Assembly (NCBI RefSeq): GCF_016595505.1
Contig: NZ_JAENIL010000006.1
Span: 1 to 64,000, forward strand
Reading direction: 5' to 3'
DNA from: Pelagicoccus mobilis
GTDB lineage: Bacteria; Verrucomicrobiota; Verrucomicrobiia; Opitutales; Opitutaceae
DNA length: 64,000 nucleotides
A program made the translations under genes and the position numbers. The notes beneath the pieces were generated by a model that did not search any database, was not told the origin of the DNA, and saw only the letters and a list, made by a program, of their open reading frames with translations. Of this stretch, positions 9,601 through 18,639 are shown one piece after another. The number at the start of each line of letters is the position of its first letter. The stretch's first letter is position 1.

Positions 9601-10628
9601 TCATTTTCGAACCTTTCTACCGAGCCCGTAACTTCAGCGAGAAGACTCCAGGCAGTGGACTCGGGCTAGCCCTCACCAAAACGCTAATCGATGCCATGCA
9701 TGGCACCATCGAAGTCTCGAACGCAGACGGAGACGAAAACACAAAACGAAAAGGCACCCGTTTCGTAGTCACACTTCCCCTACAAGAAAGGCCGCCCAAA
9801 CGAGCACAAGTCCAAGCTGCACCATTACCAGTACAGCAACAAAACGACGACAAGCGTGACCTAATTCTCCTCGTCGAAGACGACTCCGACATCCGGAATT
9901 TCATCTCAAGAGAACTTGGAGAAATCTTCTCGGTCATCGAAGCCAGCGACGGAGCGCAAGGCTACGAGAAAGCCCGCGAACACGTCCCCGACGTCATCGT
10001 ATCCGACGTATTGATGCCCGACACAAACGGCTGGGATTTCTGCCGCCTCGTGCGAAACGACGTTACCACCAGCCACATCCCCTTCGTATTCCTCACCGCT
10101 CTCGAGTCCGACCACCACGAGCTGAAAGGCCTTCAATCCGGAGCCCAGCACTTCCTCAACAAGCCCGTACGCATCCCGATCCTCAAACAATACCTCAGCT
10201 CCATCCTGGAAAATCGCCGACTCCTCCAAGAGAAACTCCAGCAAAAGATATCCAACCTCGACCACACCGCTCCCACTGAAATCGAAGAGAAGGTCGAAGA
10301 ATCCGCTACCGATCGTTTCATAAAACAAGTCGTCGATCTGATTGAAGAAATTTCCCTCGTACAAAAGGTGGTTATCGAGGATCTAGCCGATTCCTTGAAC
10401 ATGAGCCGCATGACGCTCTACCGGAAGATCAAAGCCCTCACCGGCCAAACCCCTACCGAATTCATAAAATCGATACAGATGCGGAAAGCGGCAACGCTCC
10501 TACGTACAGGAAAATTCAACGTCACCGAAGTCATGCACCAAGTCGGCTGGGACGACCTAAGCTACTTCGGCTCTTGCTTCAAAAAACAGTACCAAAAGTC
10601 CCCATCACAATTCCTGAAGGATCTTTGA
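6642..10628 (+). CDS. Hybrid two-component regulator (propeller sensor, kinase, receiver, AraC)
   Basis: Single-chain regulator of 1328 residues that senses a ligand outside the inner membrane and controls transcription. After a signal sequence (about 1-47) come beta-propeller repeats of the two-component-regulator type (for example GSLWFAGVD, KQWFISVD, LWVAFWGHGLYQL). A Y_Y_Y-type domain follows (about 720-780), then a membrane span (about 787-809). The kinase has NITHELRNPL with phosphoacceptor His830, an N-box near 942 (NAIKYTP), DNGYGIPP and GSGLGLAL. A receiver with Asp1122 (SDVLMPDTNGW) and a C-terminal AraC helix-turn-helix (about 1230-1328) complete it. The only suitable start in front of the signal sequence is TTG at 6642. 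Placed between two degradative clusters, it is a likely activator of one or both. The inducer is probably an oligosaccharide from the target glycan. Confidence 0.93.
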   Translation: MKNTPQKTNSSSPSRSPRLLKLRTVRGLTSLFGFLFAVVAGFESTAAEQTVEFEPKTVSPITENWRWRSLEPFEGKVILTGCNGENGSLWFAGVDRVYFYDGGEPIEYHYPQELGPAFPLSMFAANDVLYVSTIQGLRTLKEGTFTEILPYEGLAFAKSNAFAQTKSGTILVGTPIGLYQIENEQIRPVEGANGFIMSVATDDNNQLWFAEHLTGKIYRCPITEDGIAPKSQWGHYQLSDDPNNRTVLHKTLQGEIWAMTKNRDPARRYIPESDSWAELDLTPINGSNQQFWMSDTADGSLLIQSGFSLAVRHKGNWDVLKAPEFPIPLTFQFAFRRGPDRIITGSETGPLIEIDASDDTWQSHYGLSFQCEDNNGKQWFISVDSEIVTFAPQTQQWAKHVGEVIDMPNAIFCSSDGTIWASGSHQRIAAVSYLANGKWTRETFPKFSRFISHEASLELENGNIVFGNGAFAELGQEQWEGGLIVFRKKAGSYSARHIPPQDDLRFLTRRIAEADSGKIVIGGRGLVEFDLSTNQQTNAQYLYPELPGRRNPTPSSIATNPARELWVAFWGHGLYQLQGDKQILHSRENGLLNNYISSLAHDSTRNTLWTATNSGISRYDGRSWTNRALPDSFSIEREAGTIKVSKQGDVWINNLPRNWFYRSTGDLSYDTSSRYDFITRRYTPNSTPPETRLVQHQERILKGSDSFVGWEGFDPFSITQQSDLEFSYRIDSDDWTPFQKQSNALIRNLNTGEHHIEVRARDIDGNIDPTPAVAIINVIPPIWQTPWFIASCVLVALLLITFGFTLVRQRIRHLIELEDYRVELFANITHELRNPLTVIFGHVDRLLGKTDDSSEQEDLKVVKRNAGKILRLVNQILDLRKSELGKHQEAWAHTDLVSFVHSEIEMNRPSANDKQQSLEFKGEAQSLEAWIDTSKLETVLDNLLVNAIKYTPDHGSIVVSLKSTETTKVELIVQDNGYGIPPHQQALIFEPFYRARNFSEKTPGSGLGLALTKTLIDAMHGTIEVSNADGDENTKRKGTRFVVTLPLQERPPKRAQVQAAPLPVQQQNDDKRDLILLVEDDSDIRNFISRELGEIFSVIEASDGAQGYEKAREHVPDVIVSDVLMPDTNGWDFCRLVRNDVTTSHIPFVFLTALESDHHELKGLQSGAQHFLNKPVRIPILKQYLSSILENRRLLQEKLQQKISNLDHTAPTEIEEKVEESATDRFIKQVVDLIEEISLVQKVVIEDLADSLNMSRMTLYRKIKALTGQTPTEFIKSIQMRKAATLLRTGKFNVTEVMHQVGWDDLSYFGSCFKKQYQKSPSQFLKDL

Positions 10629-10665
10629 TCACTGATCCTCGCTTCCACACCCCATCCATCCAACG

Positions 10666-12225
10666 CTAATCGAGATACTCCTCTAAAATGTCGACCTGCC
10701 TCCACTCCTTGTTTCTCGGCAAAGGATCGTTCTTCTGAGGAGCCCCTGGGGTGCTGCGCCCTCTGTTGATGTATTCAGCTAGTAACTTCTTTAAGCTTTC
10801 GACGATTTCTGGATATTCTCGGGACACGTTTCTCGTTTCACCCGGGTCATCATCCAAGTCGAAGAGCAGCAAATCCGCCGCGTTAACTACAGGCTTATCC
10901 TTCGGGTTCGCACGTCGGGAACCACCCCGATTGTCGAGCAACAGTTTCCACTTCCCTCGTCGTATCGCAAACGCTCCACTATCGGAGTGATGCACAACGC
11001 CACGGGTTTCCACATTTGGAATCCGTTTACCCTGCAACGCGGGCAGAAAGCTCACGCTGTCTTCGCCTACATTATCTGCAAGATTCGTATCCAACAGATC
11101 GGCACAGGTTGCGATCAAATCAGTGGTGCAAATCAAATCTTTCGATACGCTCCCTTTCGCAATCCCCTTTGGCCAACGGACCAGAAACGGCACCCGATGT
11201 CCACCTTCCCAAGTCGTTCCCTTAAGGCCGCGATAAATCCAGCTGGAGAAATGCCCCCGTTCCTGCATTGGGGCGAGCTTCGCCGCCGGGGAGGTCCCAT
11301 TGTCGGCAGTAAAGATCACGATCGTGTTTTCAGCCACGCCCGCTTCCTCAAGAGTGCGAAGCACTTCACCAACCGCCCAATCCGTCTCCATGCAGAAATC
11401 TCCGTGCGGACTTAGCCCACTCTTCCCTGCAAACGCGCTGCTCGGCACGATCGGCGAATGCGGGGAGTTGAGCGGCATATAAACAAAAAACGGCTGTTCC
11501 GCCGAAGCCTTCTCTTTGATCCATTCGCAAGTCTTCCTTGTAAAGTCCGGTAACACCTGGCTCTGCACAAACTCCTTGGCTGCCCAACCAGGTTTCGCTC
11601 CCGTAAAGCCGCGCTTCTTCACCTCGGCCTTATCCTTAAGAAACTCAAGCGTCCCCAGTATCTCACGTCCTTCGATATAAGCATGCGGGTCCATGTTTAA
11701 GGAGGCGGAGATGCCAAAGAAATAGTCGAAACCAAGATCCAAGGGGCCATTTGTCAAAGGAGCCGAGAAGTCGACATTTAATGGAGCAGTCTCCCGTATA
11801 CTCTTACCGTCCGTACTGGTCCAATCCATACCTAGATGCCACTTGCCAACACAAGCGGTGGCATAACCGTGTTTCTTCAGCAGCGAAGCAACGGTTTCCC
11901 GTTCTGGGTCTATCATATGCATGCTATGGCCATGTTCGACCCCACTTTTCAAATACGTCCGCCAAGCATAGCGTCCTGTGAGAATGCCATAGCGGGTCGG
12001 CGTGCAAACGCTTGAATTGGTATGCGCATCCATAAACTTCATACCCTCCATAGCGAGCCGATCCAAGTTGGGAGTCGGAAATTTGCAGTCCTGATTATAG
12101 GCTACCACATCGCCCGGTCCCATATCATCAGCTAAGATGTAGACGATATTGGGTTTCTCACTCCCAAAGGCAAAGGCCGTACTTACCGTCGCTGCTAGTA
12201 GAACAATAAATTTCCACATAATCAC
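10666..12225 (-). CDS. Secreted S1-type sulfatase (CTPTR)
   Basis: Formylglycine-dependent sulfatase of family S1, removing sulfate esters from glycan units in the periplasm or outside the cell. It has a signal peptide, metal-binding LADDMG near 31-36, and the maturation motif CTPTR with Cys74 expected to become formylglycine. A second metal-site element is FTADNGT. Two starts are possible. GTG at 12225 gives a 4-base GTGA overlap with the stop of the upstream sulfatase, which is typical of translational coupling; ATG at 12219 gives a shorter signal peptide. It is the last gene of the 20217-to-10666 unit and converges on the hybrid regulator with a 37-bp gap. Which sulfate position it attacks cannot be read from the sequence. 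Confidence 0.92.
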   Translation of the reverse strand: MIMWKFIVLLAATVSTAFAFGSEKPNIVYILADDMGPGDVVAYNQDCKFPTPNLDRLAMEGMKFMDAHTNSSVCTPTRYGILTGRYAWRTYLKSGVEHGHSMHMIDPERETVASLLKKHGYATACVGKWHLGMDWTSTDGKSIRETAPLNVDFSAPLTNGPLDLGFDYFFGISASLNMDPHAYIEGREILGTLEFLKDKAEVKKRGFTGAKPGWAAKEFVQSQVLPDFTRKTCEWIKEKASAEQPFFVYMPLNSPHSPIVPSSAFAGKSGLSPHGDFCMETDWAVGEVLRTLEEAGVAENTIVIFTADNGTSPAAKLAPMQERGHFSSWIYRGLKGTTWEGGHRVPFLVRWPKGIAKGSVSKDLICTTDLIATCADLLDTNLADNVGEDSVSFLPALQGKRIPNVETRGVVHHSDSGAFAIRRGKWKLLLDNRGGSRRANPKDKPVVNAADLLLFDLDDDPGETRNVSREYPEIVESLKKLLAEYINRGRSTPGAPQKNDPLPRNKEWRQVDILEEYLD

Positions 12226-13973
12226 AAATCTTCGAACTCCACTCTCACAAAGTAGGCCACACCATCTTTGCCTTCCCCAATCAATGCCGTTTCCAAGTCC
12301 GCATCCCCCGCTTTCAGCTCCAACGTAAAGCTCGCATGGGTATGCTCAGCGGTCACTACCTTTTCAACAGTCTGCCCAGCTATGGATAGGCGAATTTTCT
12401 CGATGGCGAAGCTACCCACTGACCGATGCCCCTCTCCGAGCGTTTTGCCGGTATAGAGTGGATAGCGTGAAAGTTTGAAGGTATATTTCCCATCGCGAGC
12501 AATTCTCACCTTGTAGGGTCCATATGCCTGTTTGAGTCTCTCCGCATCCTTCTGACCGAAAGCCTGAGCTCCGGATACATCCTTAAGCCAATAGACGTCC
12601 TGACTGGTCAAATCCACTATCGGCGCTCGATCGTCACCAAGGACAAATCGCACTGGTTCCTGTACGAGTCGCCTTCCTACTGCGTGATAAGCATCGAACT
12701 TTTCCTGCAGATGCTCCACAATCTCCGGAAACTCCGCGGCGACATCGTGTCTCTGTCCCCAATCTTTGGATATGTCGTAAAGTTGCTCACTTGCAATCAA
12801 ACGCCAGTTCTTCCAGATCACGCAGGTCTGATTCTCTCGCTGATCCAGATTCTTGGGGTTGAAATAATAGAAAAAGATGGCGCGTTCGTCGTCCTCAGGG
12901 TCGAGCGGTTTTGCTAGATAAGGTTTGAACGAGCGGCCGGAAAAGGAGACCTCTTTGGGCGCTGGCAAACCGCAGAGATCCAGCAGTGTCGGGTAGACGT
13001 CCTGCACTGAGATAAGCGTGTCGTTTTTCGATCCCGCTTTCCCGATCTTTCCGCCCGGCCAACGCAAATAAGAAAAGACCCGATGCCCGCCTTCCTCCTG
13101 CGAACCTTTTCTTCCACGCAAACCCATGTTCCAATAATCTGGCGTCTGTGAAACCGCCGCCCCCTGCACGCCATCATCCGTAGTCATGAGTATGATCGTA
13201 TTCTCATCGACTCCCGTTTCCTTGAGACAATCCATCAGACGCCCCATGTTTTCGTCGAGGTTGTCGATCATGCCGTAGAGGATCGCGAGCTTCTCGTTAA
13301 CGCCGTTGTCGATATGTCGCTGCGAGTATTTTTCGGCGACGTTCAACGGCAGATGAGTGATGTTCGGGGCCAGGTAGATAAAAAACGGCTCGTCCTTCTT
13401 CTCGCGGATAAAACGCATGGTTTCGTTGAAGAAGATATCCGTGCAGTAGCCTTCGAACTGTTCCGGCTTTCCGTTACGATAGTAGGTATCGTCGAAATAG
13501 TCGTTCCCCCAATAGTCCGCAATCTGTCCCGCCGCTCCGCAACGCAGCCCCACCACATCCTCGAAGCCTTGGTCCTGCGGTGCCATCGGCCAATTGTCGC
13601 CTAAGTGCCACTTACCGTAGTGTCCGGTTGCGTAGCCGTTGTCACGGAAGGCTTCCGCAATGGTGTAAACATCGCCACGCATCATAGTGCGCCCCAAGCT
13701 AGTACGCCATGCGCCCGTGTGCTCTGCGTATTGCCCAGACATCAGCCCCGCCCGCGAAGCGGTACACATCGGCATCTGATGAAAGTTGCTCAGGCTCACC
13801 CCTTCCGACGCTAGCTTGTCGATATGCGGCGTATTCACATAGGGATTACCTTGATAGCCAATATTGTTACCCTGATCATCCGTCATGATAACGATAACAT
13901 TCGGCCGTTTCGCCAGGGCGGGACTAAGCAGTACGATAAATGCTAAAAAAATCAGGGTAAGGGGCGATTTCAC
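12222..13973 (-). CDS. Secreted S1-type sulfatase (CTASR) with C-terminal extension
   Basis: Family S1 sulfatase of 583 residues. Signal peptide about 1-21, metal-binding MTDDQG at 30-35, and maturation motif CTASR with Cys70. Alanine replaces the usual proline, a variant known to be tolerated in bacterial sulfatases. MTTDDGVQG carries the second metal-site pair. After the sulfatase domain (to about 480) there is a beta-rich tail containing YKVRIARDGKYTF, similar to tails seen in many marine sulfatases. The start is GTG at 13973, directly before the signal sequence. Its TGA overlaps the next sulfatase start by four bases. A 60-bp gap separates it from the sulfatase upstream. Confidence 0.91.
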   Translation of the reverse strand: MKSPLTLIFLAFIVLLSPALAKRPNVIVIMTDDQGNNIGYQGNPYVNTPHIDKLASEGVSLSNFHQMPMCTASRAGLMSGQYAEHTGAWRTSLGRTMMRGDVYTIAEAFRDNGYATGHYGKWHLGDNWPMAPQDQGFEDVVGLRCGAAGQIADYWGNDYFDDTYYRNGKPEQFEGYCTDIFFNETMRFIREKKDEPFFIYLAPNITHLPLNVAEKYSQRHIDNGVNEKLAILYGMIDNLDENMGRLMDCLKETGVDENTIILMTTDDGVQGAAVSQTPDYWNMGLRGRKGSQEEGGHRVFSYLRWPGGKIGKAGSKNDTLISVQDVYPTLLDLCGLPAPKEVSFSGRSFKPYLAKPLDPEDDERAIFFYYFNPKNLDQRENQTCVIWKNWRLIASEQLYDISKDWGQRHDVAAEFPEIVEHLQEKFDAYHAVGRRLVQEPVRFVLGDDRAPIVDLTSQDVYWLKDVSGAQAFGQKDAERLKQAYGPYKVRIARDGKYTFKLSRYPLYTGKTLGEGHRSVGSFAIEKIRLSIAGQTVEKVVTAEHTHASFTLELKAGDADLETALIGEGKDGVAYFVRVEFEDL

Positions 13974-14033
13974 TCAGAAACCTTGTCGCGAGACTGAACG
14001 CTGTTTCAGTGAGCCCCCACGCTCAGCTCCGCC

Positions 14034-15524
14034 CTATCGTAGAGTCAAATCAGGATAGCTCTTCGACAAATCGAGTTTGTCTCCGTATTCAACCTGCAGC
14101 TCCTGCAAAGAGATGAACATCTCGCGAATGCGGGCCCATTGGCTAGGATCACCTGCAAGGTCGCGAATCTCATCAGGATCATCCTTTAAATTAAAGAGAC
14201 GAACAACACCAGCTTCTGGATACAGGATCAACTTATAGTCCCCAATGCGGATCATGCGCTGCTTGTCTTCTTTGAACGCGCCGTAAATGCGATCGTAGGG
14301 AGCGTCAGCGGATGCGTCACGGATCGCTGGCACAAGACTCTTGAAGTCTACTTCATCTGGAATCTCCGCTCCCGCTAGCTCAAGGGTAGTAGTCACCGCG
14401 TCCTGCAAATAGATTGGAGCGTCACGTTGCTCCCCTGCAGGTACCTCCGGTCCTGTCACGATGAAAGGCACCCGCATGCTGTGCTCGTACATGTTCTGCT
14501 TGCCGAGGAGACCATGTTCACCACACGCCAATCCATGGTCAGAAGTAAAGATAACATACGTATTGTCAGCTTCTCCTGAATTTTCGAGAGCATCGAGGAT
14601 GCGGCCAATCTGCTCATCCATGTGAGTAATCATTGCGTAATACTCTTGGCGATGCGTTCTGACGGCAAACTCGGTACGTGGCCAAGGGGCTAGACTCTCG
14701 TCACGAGCGAGCTTTGTTCCCACGACTTTACCTTTCTTCATCAATGGGATCTCGTAACAATCGATCTCCTGTTTGTATGGGTACTCGGGCAAGAAACTCG
14801 CTGGTACTTGTACGTCTTCCAGTGGATACATGTCCACGAAACGTTTAGGTGCCTGTCTCGGATCGTGCGGAGCACTGAAGGCTAGGTACATAAAGAAGGG
14901 CTTATCCTTCTTGCTGGCTTGATTGATGTAGTTCTCCGCATCATCGGCGAGGACCTCACTCCAGTGCTTTCCACCGGCCCAGTTGCCACCGAATTGCGTC
15001 GCATAAGGGGACCACTCGTCGAGCTCGCCCTCGATTGGACGATTGTATCCTTCGGGTGTTTGCTTTGGCATTCCCGGTCGGAGATTCACCACGTGGTTGA
15101 AAACATCCTCTACTGGCACGTGCACATGCCATTTGCCTGTCATATAAGTTTCGTAGCCCGCTTGCTTTAAGAGCTGCGGCCAAAGACGTTGCTCCTTCTG
15201 AGCAATCGTCTGCAGATTTTTATCAGCCTGCTTTGTCTTCCAAAGAAACTGCCCCGTTTGCAGCATCGTACGGGACGAGACGCAAACCGCCCCCTGCCAA
15301 GCCCCCATGTTGTAAGCTTGGGTAAAGGTAACTCCGTTTGTAGCTAGTCGATCTAGGCTAGGCGTTTTCAATTCTTTAAAGCCATGCGCGTTCACCGACT
15401 CATAGGTCTGATCATCGGATATGATGAAGATGATGTTCGGCTTCTTCTCATCTACCACCGCAAACGCGAGGGCCTGACACGCAGCTACGCCGATAATGCA
15501 AAATAAACGAAAATGGGAAATCAT
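14034..15524 (-). CDS. S1-type sulfatase with unusual CVSSR maturation motif
   Basis: Secreted 496-residue sulfatase-fold protein. It has a signal peptide (about 1-22), ISDDQT at 35-40 and FTSDHGLACGEHG near 330-342, so the metal site looks intact. GKWHVH is the conserved active-site lysine/histidine segment. The oddity is the maturation motif: DNA at about 15264-15285 reads as Ala-Val-Cys81-Val-Ser-Ser-Arg. The third position is serine, where formylglycine-generating enzymes normally meet proline or alanine. Conversion may still occur, may use another activating route, or the enzyme may be poorly active. It lies between other sulfatases in an evident operon, 27 bp downstream of the CAPTR sulfatase. 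Confidence 0.88.
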   Translation of the reverse strand: MISHFRLFCIIGVAACQALAFAVVDEKKPNIIFIISDDQTYESVNAHGFKELKTPSLDRLATNGVTFTQAYNMGAWQGAVCVSSRTMLQTGQFLWKTKQADKNLQTIAQKEQRLWPQLLKQAGYETYMTGKWHVHVPVEDVFNHVVNLRPGMPKQTPEGYNRPIEGELDEWSPYATQFGGNWAGGKHWSEVLADDAENYINQASKKDKPFFMYLAFSAPHDPRQAPKRFVDMYPLEDVQVPASFLPEYPYKQEIDCYEIPLMKKGKVVGTKLARDESLAPWPRTEFAVRTHRQEYYAMITHMDEQIGRILDALENSGEADNTYVIFTSDHGLACGEHGLLGKQNMYEHSMRVPFIVTGPEVPAGEQRDAPIYLQDAVTTTLELAGAEIPDEVDFKSLVPAIRDASADAPYDRIYGAFKEDKQRMIRIGDYKLILYPEAGVVRLFNLKDDPDEIRDLAGDPSQWARIREMFISLQELQVEYGDKLDLSKSYPDLTLR

Positions 15525-15551
15525 AGGATACTGTGGTTTGAAAAATAGCTA

Positions 15552-17033
15552 CTAAAGCTCCGGGGGTACCCAATCGGGGATCCCGCGTTCTTCCTTCTGC
15601 TTGTTGTAGCGGACGACCTGCGGTTGTTCCTTCGCGTAAGGCCTGTCCTCATTCACCATCAAGGGAACGGTCTCAGACCACCATTGATCGTAAGCCTTGC
15701 GTAGTTGCTCCACAACTTCGGGATACTGAGCGGCCACATCATGATCTTCATAAGGATCGTTCGCAATATCGTAGAGCAAGCTATTGTTGACGAAACGCCA
15801 ACGCTGAGTCCGAACAGCGCAATCGGAAAATTTGCTACCCTCAGGATTCGCCCCCTTCTCCCAACGCCCTTTGTGGATGAAAAGGTGGCGATCTTCCCAA
15901 GCCGCGTTCGGATCTTCCAGAAGCGGCAACATCGTGCGACCATCCATTTCCTGAATACCGTCGGGAATCTGGACTCCCGCCAGATCACAAAAGGTCTTGA
16001 AGAAATCGATGTGAGCGACCAAGGCGCCGACATCCTCTCCTGCGCCCAGAACGCCATCCCAACGCCAAAAGCAAGGGACATGCGTACCACCTTCGAAAGG
16101 AGTCCCCTTTCCTGTTTTAAAACCGGCGCGGTACATTTTCTCGCGTTTGCCGTTTCGTTTTCCGCCGGACGCAGCCTGACCATTGTCAGTCATGAAGATG
16201 ACCAATGTATTATCCCAGGCATCCCACTCGTCGAGCTTTGCTGCCATGAGCCCAAAATTGTAATCGATGTTCTCGATCATCCCGTAGCGACCGGCGATTT
16301 TCTCTTCCCAACCAGCATCGAGCCACTTCTTTTTGTACTCATCGGGAGCATACATGGGACCGTGCGGAGCATTGGGCGAGATGTAGGCAAAGAAAGGCTG
16401 ATCAGCCTCATACTGCTGCTTCATCCAGCCAAGGGCTGCCTCAAAAAAGACATCCGTACAAAATCCCTTCGTTTGAACGATAGTGTCGTTATGCAAAATC
16501 ACGTTATCGAAATAGCAACCCGGCAACTTCTGACTGTTGGGCGGAAAATCCGCACAACTTCCCTCAAAGTTCTGACCAATGCCACCCGCTCCATGGATGA
16601 ATACCTCCGAAAAGCCTCGGTTGTAAGGTTGGTACTCGTCCTCATCTCCGAGATGCCACTTTCCGAAGATTCCGGTTTCATATCCGGCTTCAAGCAAGAG
16701 CTGCGGGAAGGTCGTGGTCGAAAGCGCCATCAGATCACGCTCCTTGATCGTATGCGTCACTCCATTACGAAACTCATGACGGCCGCTCATCATAGCCGCC
16801 CGTGTCGGGGCGCAGGTGGGACTGACATGCATTTCCCGAAAGCGGGTCGACTGCTCGTAAAAACGGTCGATGTTTGGCGTTTCCAGAAGCGGGTTTCCAA
16901 GACAGGAGAGATCCCCCATGCCCTGGTCATCCGTCATCACTAAGATGATGTTTGGGCGGCTTCCCTTTAGAGAGGAAGCCGCAGTGAAAACGGGTGCCAA
17001 GCAGACGAGAACAAGGGGTATCCAGATTTTCAT
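15552..17033 (-). CDS. Secreted S1-type sulfatase (CAPTR)
   Basis: Family S1 sulfatase of 493 residues, exported by a signal peptide (about 1-20). MTDDQGMGD at 33-41 gives the first metal ligands, and CAPTR with Cys74 is a canonical formylglycine motif. GKWHLGDEDEYQPYNRGF follows the usual arylsulfatase A-like layout, and FMTDNGQA supplies the second metal site. The gene sits 33 bp downstream of a GH29 fucosidase and 27 bp upstream of the CVSSR sulfatase, so it belongs to the same transcript. A large antisense open frame overlies it but shows no protein-like features. Confidence 0.92.
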   Translation of the reverse strand: MKIWIPLVLVCLAPVFTAASSLKGSRPNIILVMTDDQGMGDLSCLGNPLLETPNIDRFYEQSTRFREMHVSPTCAPTRAAMMSGRHEFRNGVTHTIKERDLMALSTTTFPQLLLEAGYETGIFGKWHLGDEDEYQPYNRGFSEVFIHGAGGIGQNFEGSCADFPPNSQKLPGCYFDNVILHNDTIVQTKGFCTDVFFEAALGWMKQQYEADQPFFAYISPNAPHGPMYAPDEYKKKWLDAGWEEKIAGRYGMIENIDYNFGLMAAKLDEWDAWDNTLVIFMTDNGQAASGGKRNGKREKMYRAGFKTGKGTPFEGGTHVPCFWRWDGVLGAGEDVGALVAHIDFFKTFCDLAGVQIPDGIQEMDGRTMLPLLEDPNAAWEDRHLFIHKGRWEKGANPEGSKFSDCAVRTQRWRFVNNSLLYDIANDPYEDHDVAAQYPEVVEQLRKAYDQWWSETVPLMVNEDRPYAKEQPQVVRYNKQKEERGIPDWVPPEL

Positions 17034-17066
17034 TGGGAGACAGTCGAACGAGAGAAAGAACGCAGT

Positions 17067-18599
17067 CTAGCCTTCCACCTTAGTAATCTTGAACACATAC
17101 ATCTGCCCCACTTGCGGGAGGTCGTTTATGCTAAAGTCCTTCAACGAAATTCGTAGGTCATCGTCATCCGCAGACCAGGACACTTCTTTTTCCGATCCGA
17201 GCAGCGTAACTTCGCTCGCTGATCCCACTTTCAAGTCCCGGAGAATCAACTCGTCTCCTTCAGGCCAGCCCGGGGTAATCGCGTAAACAGAGTCTTCCTT
17301 ACTTGTGAAATAGACTTGCTTGACCGCCTGACCAGGAGCCGGGTTTATCGTCATTTCGAAGATCGGGTTTCCATGGTGGTGGTCGTGCTTGGTGTATTCT
17401 TTCATTTCTCCTTCGCTCCATTGGCAGTCGCGCTTCCAGCGACGCGTTTCGAAAATCGCTTCCGCATTCACATCCAGCCATGCACCCATCTCGCGTAAAC
17501 GGGTTTCCATGATTACGGGAATACGTCCGTCCGCAGTGGGACCGATATCGAGCAAGAAATTCCCTCCTCTGGAAACGATATCCACCAGCATGAATATCAA
17601 GAGCTGCTCGGAATTGTAATCATCGTAGGTTTCTTCACGATTGTATCCAAAGGACTTCCCGATACCACGGTTCTCTTCCCAGAGGATACTTGGGTCTTCA
17701 AATCCAGAACCGTATTCAGTAGTAAAATACCCGCCATGCTCTCCGCGAACTTTTCCCCAACGGTCGTTGATCACCACCTCGTCCTTGTTAGGCGCGTTAT
17801 TGAACAGCCAAGCCAAGAGCGGTTTCGTCTCCCACTTCTCATCATCCATCCACCAGTCTCCGTCTGAAAAGATAACTGCTGGTTGATAGTCGTCCACGAT
17901 TTCCTTGAACTGTGGATACATGACCTCGTGGATGTACTTCTTGCGGGTTACATCGTTGCCGGGACGTTTCTGCTTAGTAGTCGGTTGGTCTTCCTCTGGC
18001 CAATACGGATTGAACCAATCCCAAATCGAATAGTAGAGGCCCATTTTTATATCCTCGTCGCGAACCGCTTGGGTCAAATCGCCGACCAAGTCGCGCTTTG
18101 GCCCTGAGTCCACCGAATTCCAAGCCATGCCAAAACTCTCGGAGGCTTCTTCACTTGGCCATAGGCAGTAGCCGTCGTGGTGCTTCGCCGTCAGAACCAC
18201 ATACTTCGCGTGGCTTTGCTTGAAGACCTTGGCCCACTCTTCCGGCTCGAACATCTCGCAGTTAAACATCGGGCGAAAGTCCGAGTACTCAAAGTCCGGC
18301 CCGTACACACGATCGTGAAACTCGTTGATCGCTGCAGCACGGCCCACCGCGGCCTGGTGCTTGCCGGTTTGGTCCCCGTCCTTGGCATGCCAATACCATT
18401 CAGAATAGGTTCCTCGCGGAGCCCAAGCCGGAACGGAGTACAGGCCCCAGTGAATGAAAATACCAAACTTCGCGTCGCGAAACCACTCTGGCGTTTCTCG
18501 CGAATCCAAAGATTCCCAAGTCGGTTCGTATCGATCGCCTGCATACAGGCTCGCCGATAATAGCAATGAGGAGAGTGTGATTGAAACGAGTTTTTTCAT
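17067..18599 (-). CDS. Secreted GH29 alpha-L-fucosidase
   Basis: GH29 enzyme of 510 residues for exo-cleavage of alpha-L-fucosides. The frame is open a little further upstream, but ATG at 18599 is chosen because it begins a standard signal peptide (MKKLVSITLSSLLL...YAG). WFRDAKFGIFIHWG (39-52), LTAKHHDGYCLWPS (136-149) and VIFSDGDWW, with Asp246 in the nucleophile position, define the family. SRGGNFLLDIGPTADG closes the catalytic barrel; most relatives have LLNIGP here. A beta-sandwich C-terminal domain follows. It lies 40 bp downstream of another GH29 and 33 bp upstream of a sulfatase, so desulfation and fucose removal appear to be co-expressed. Confidence 0.92.
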   Translation of the reverse strand: MKKLVSITLSSLLLSASLYAGDRYEPTWESLDSRETPEWFRDAKFGIFIHWGLYSVPAWAPRGTYSEWYWHAKDGDQTGKHQAAVGRAAAINEFHDRVYGPDFEYSDFRPMFNCEMFEPEEWAKVFKQSHAKYVVLTAKHHDGYCLWPSEEASESFGMAWNSVDSGPKRDLVGDLTQAVRDEDIKMGLYYSIWDWFNPYWPEEDQPTTKQKRPGNDVTRKKYIHEVMYPQFKEIVDDYQPAVIFSDGDWWMDDEKWETKPLLAWLFNNAPNKDEVVINDRWGKVRGEHGGYFTTEYGSGFEDPSILWEENRGIGKSFGYNREETYDDYNSEQLLIFMLVDIVSRGGNFLLDIGPTADGRIPVIMETRLREMGAWLDVNAEAIFETRRWKRDCQWSEGEMKEYTKHDHHHGNPIFEMTINPAPGQAVKQVYFTSKEDSVYAITPGWPEGDELILRDLKVGSASEVTLLGSEKEVSWSADDDDLRISLKDFSINDLPQVGQMYVFKITKVEG

Positions 18600-18639
18600 T
18601 TGTTGTTGGGGTATCAGAAATTTTGTAAACAATCGGATC

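Noticed and set aside
13974-14033. ACTGAA/TTCAGT hairpin between two sulfatases
   Set aside because: Only six pairs, no T-tract, and the neighbouring genes appear to form one operon.
15705-16943. 412-codon open frame on the plus strand opposite the CAPTR sulfatase
   Set aside because: It is the complement of a well-supported sulfatase, shows no signal peptide or domain motif, and has the irregular composition of an antisense shadow.
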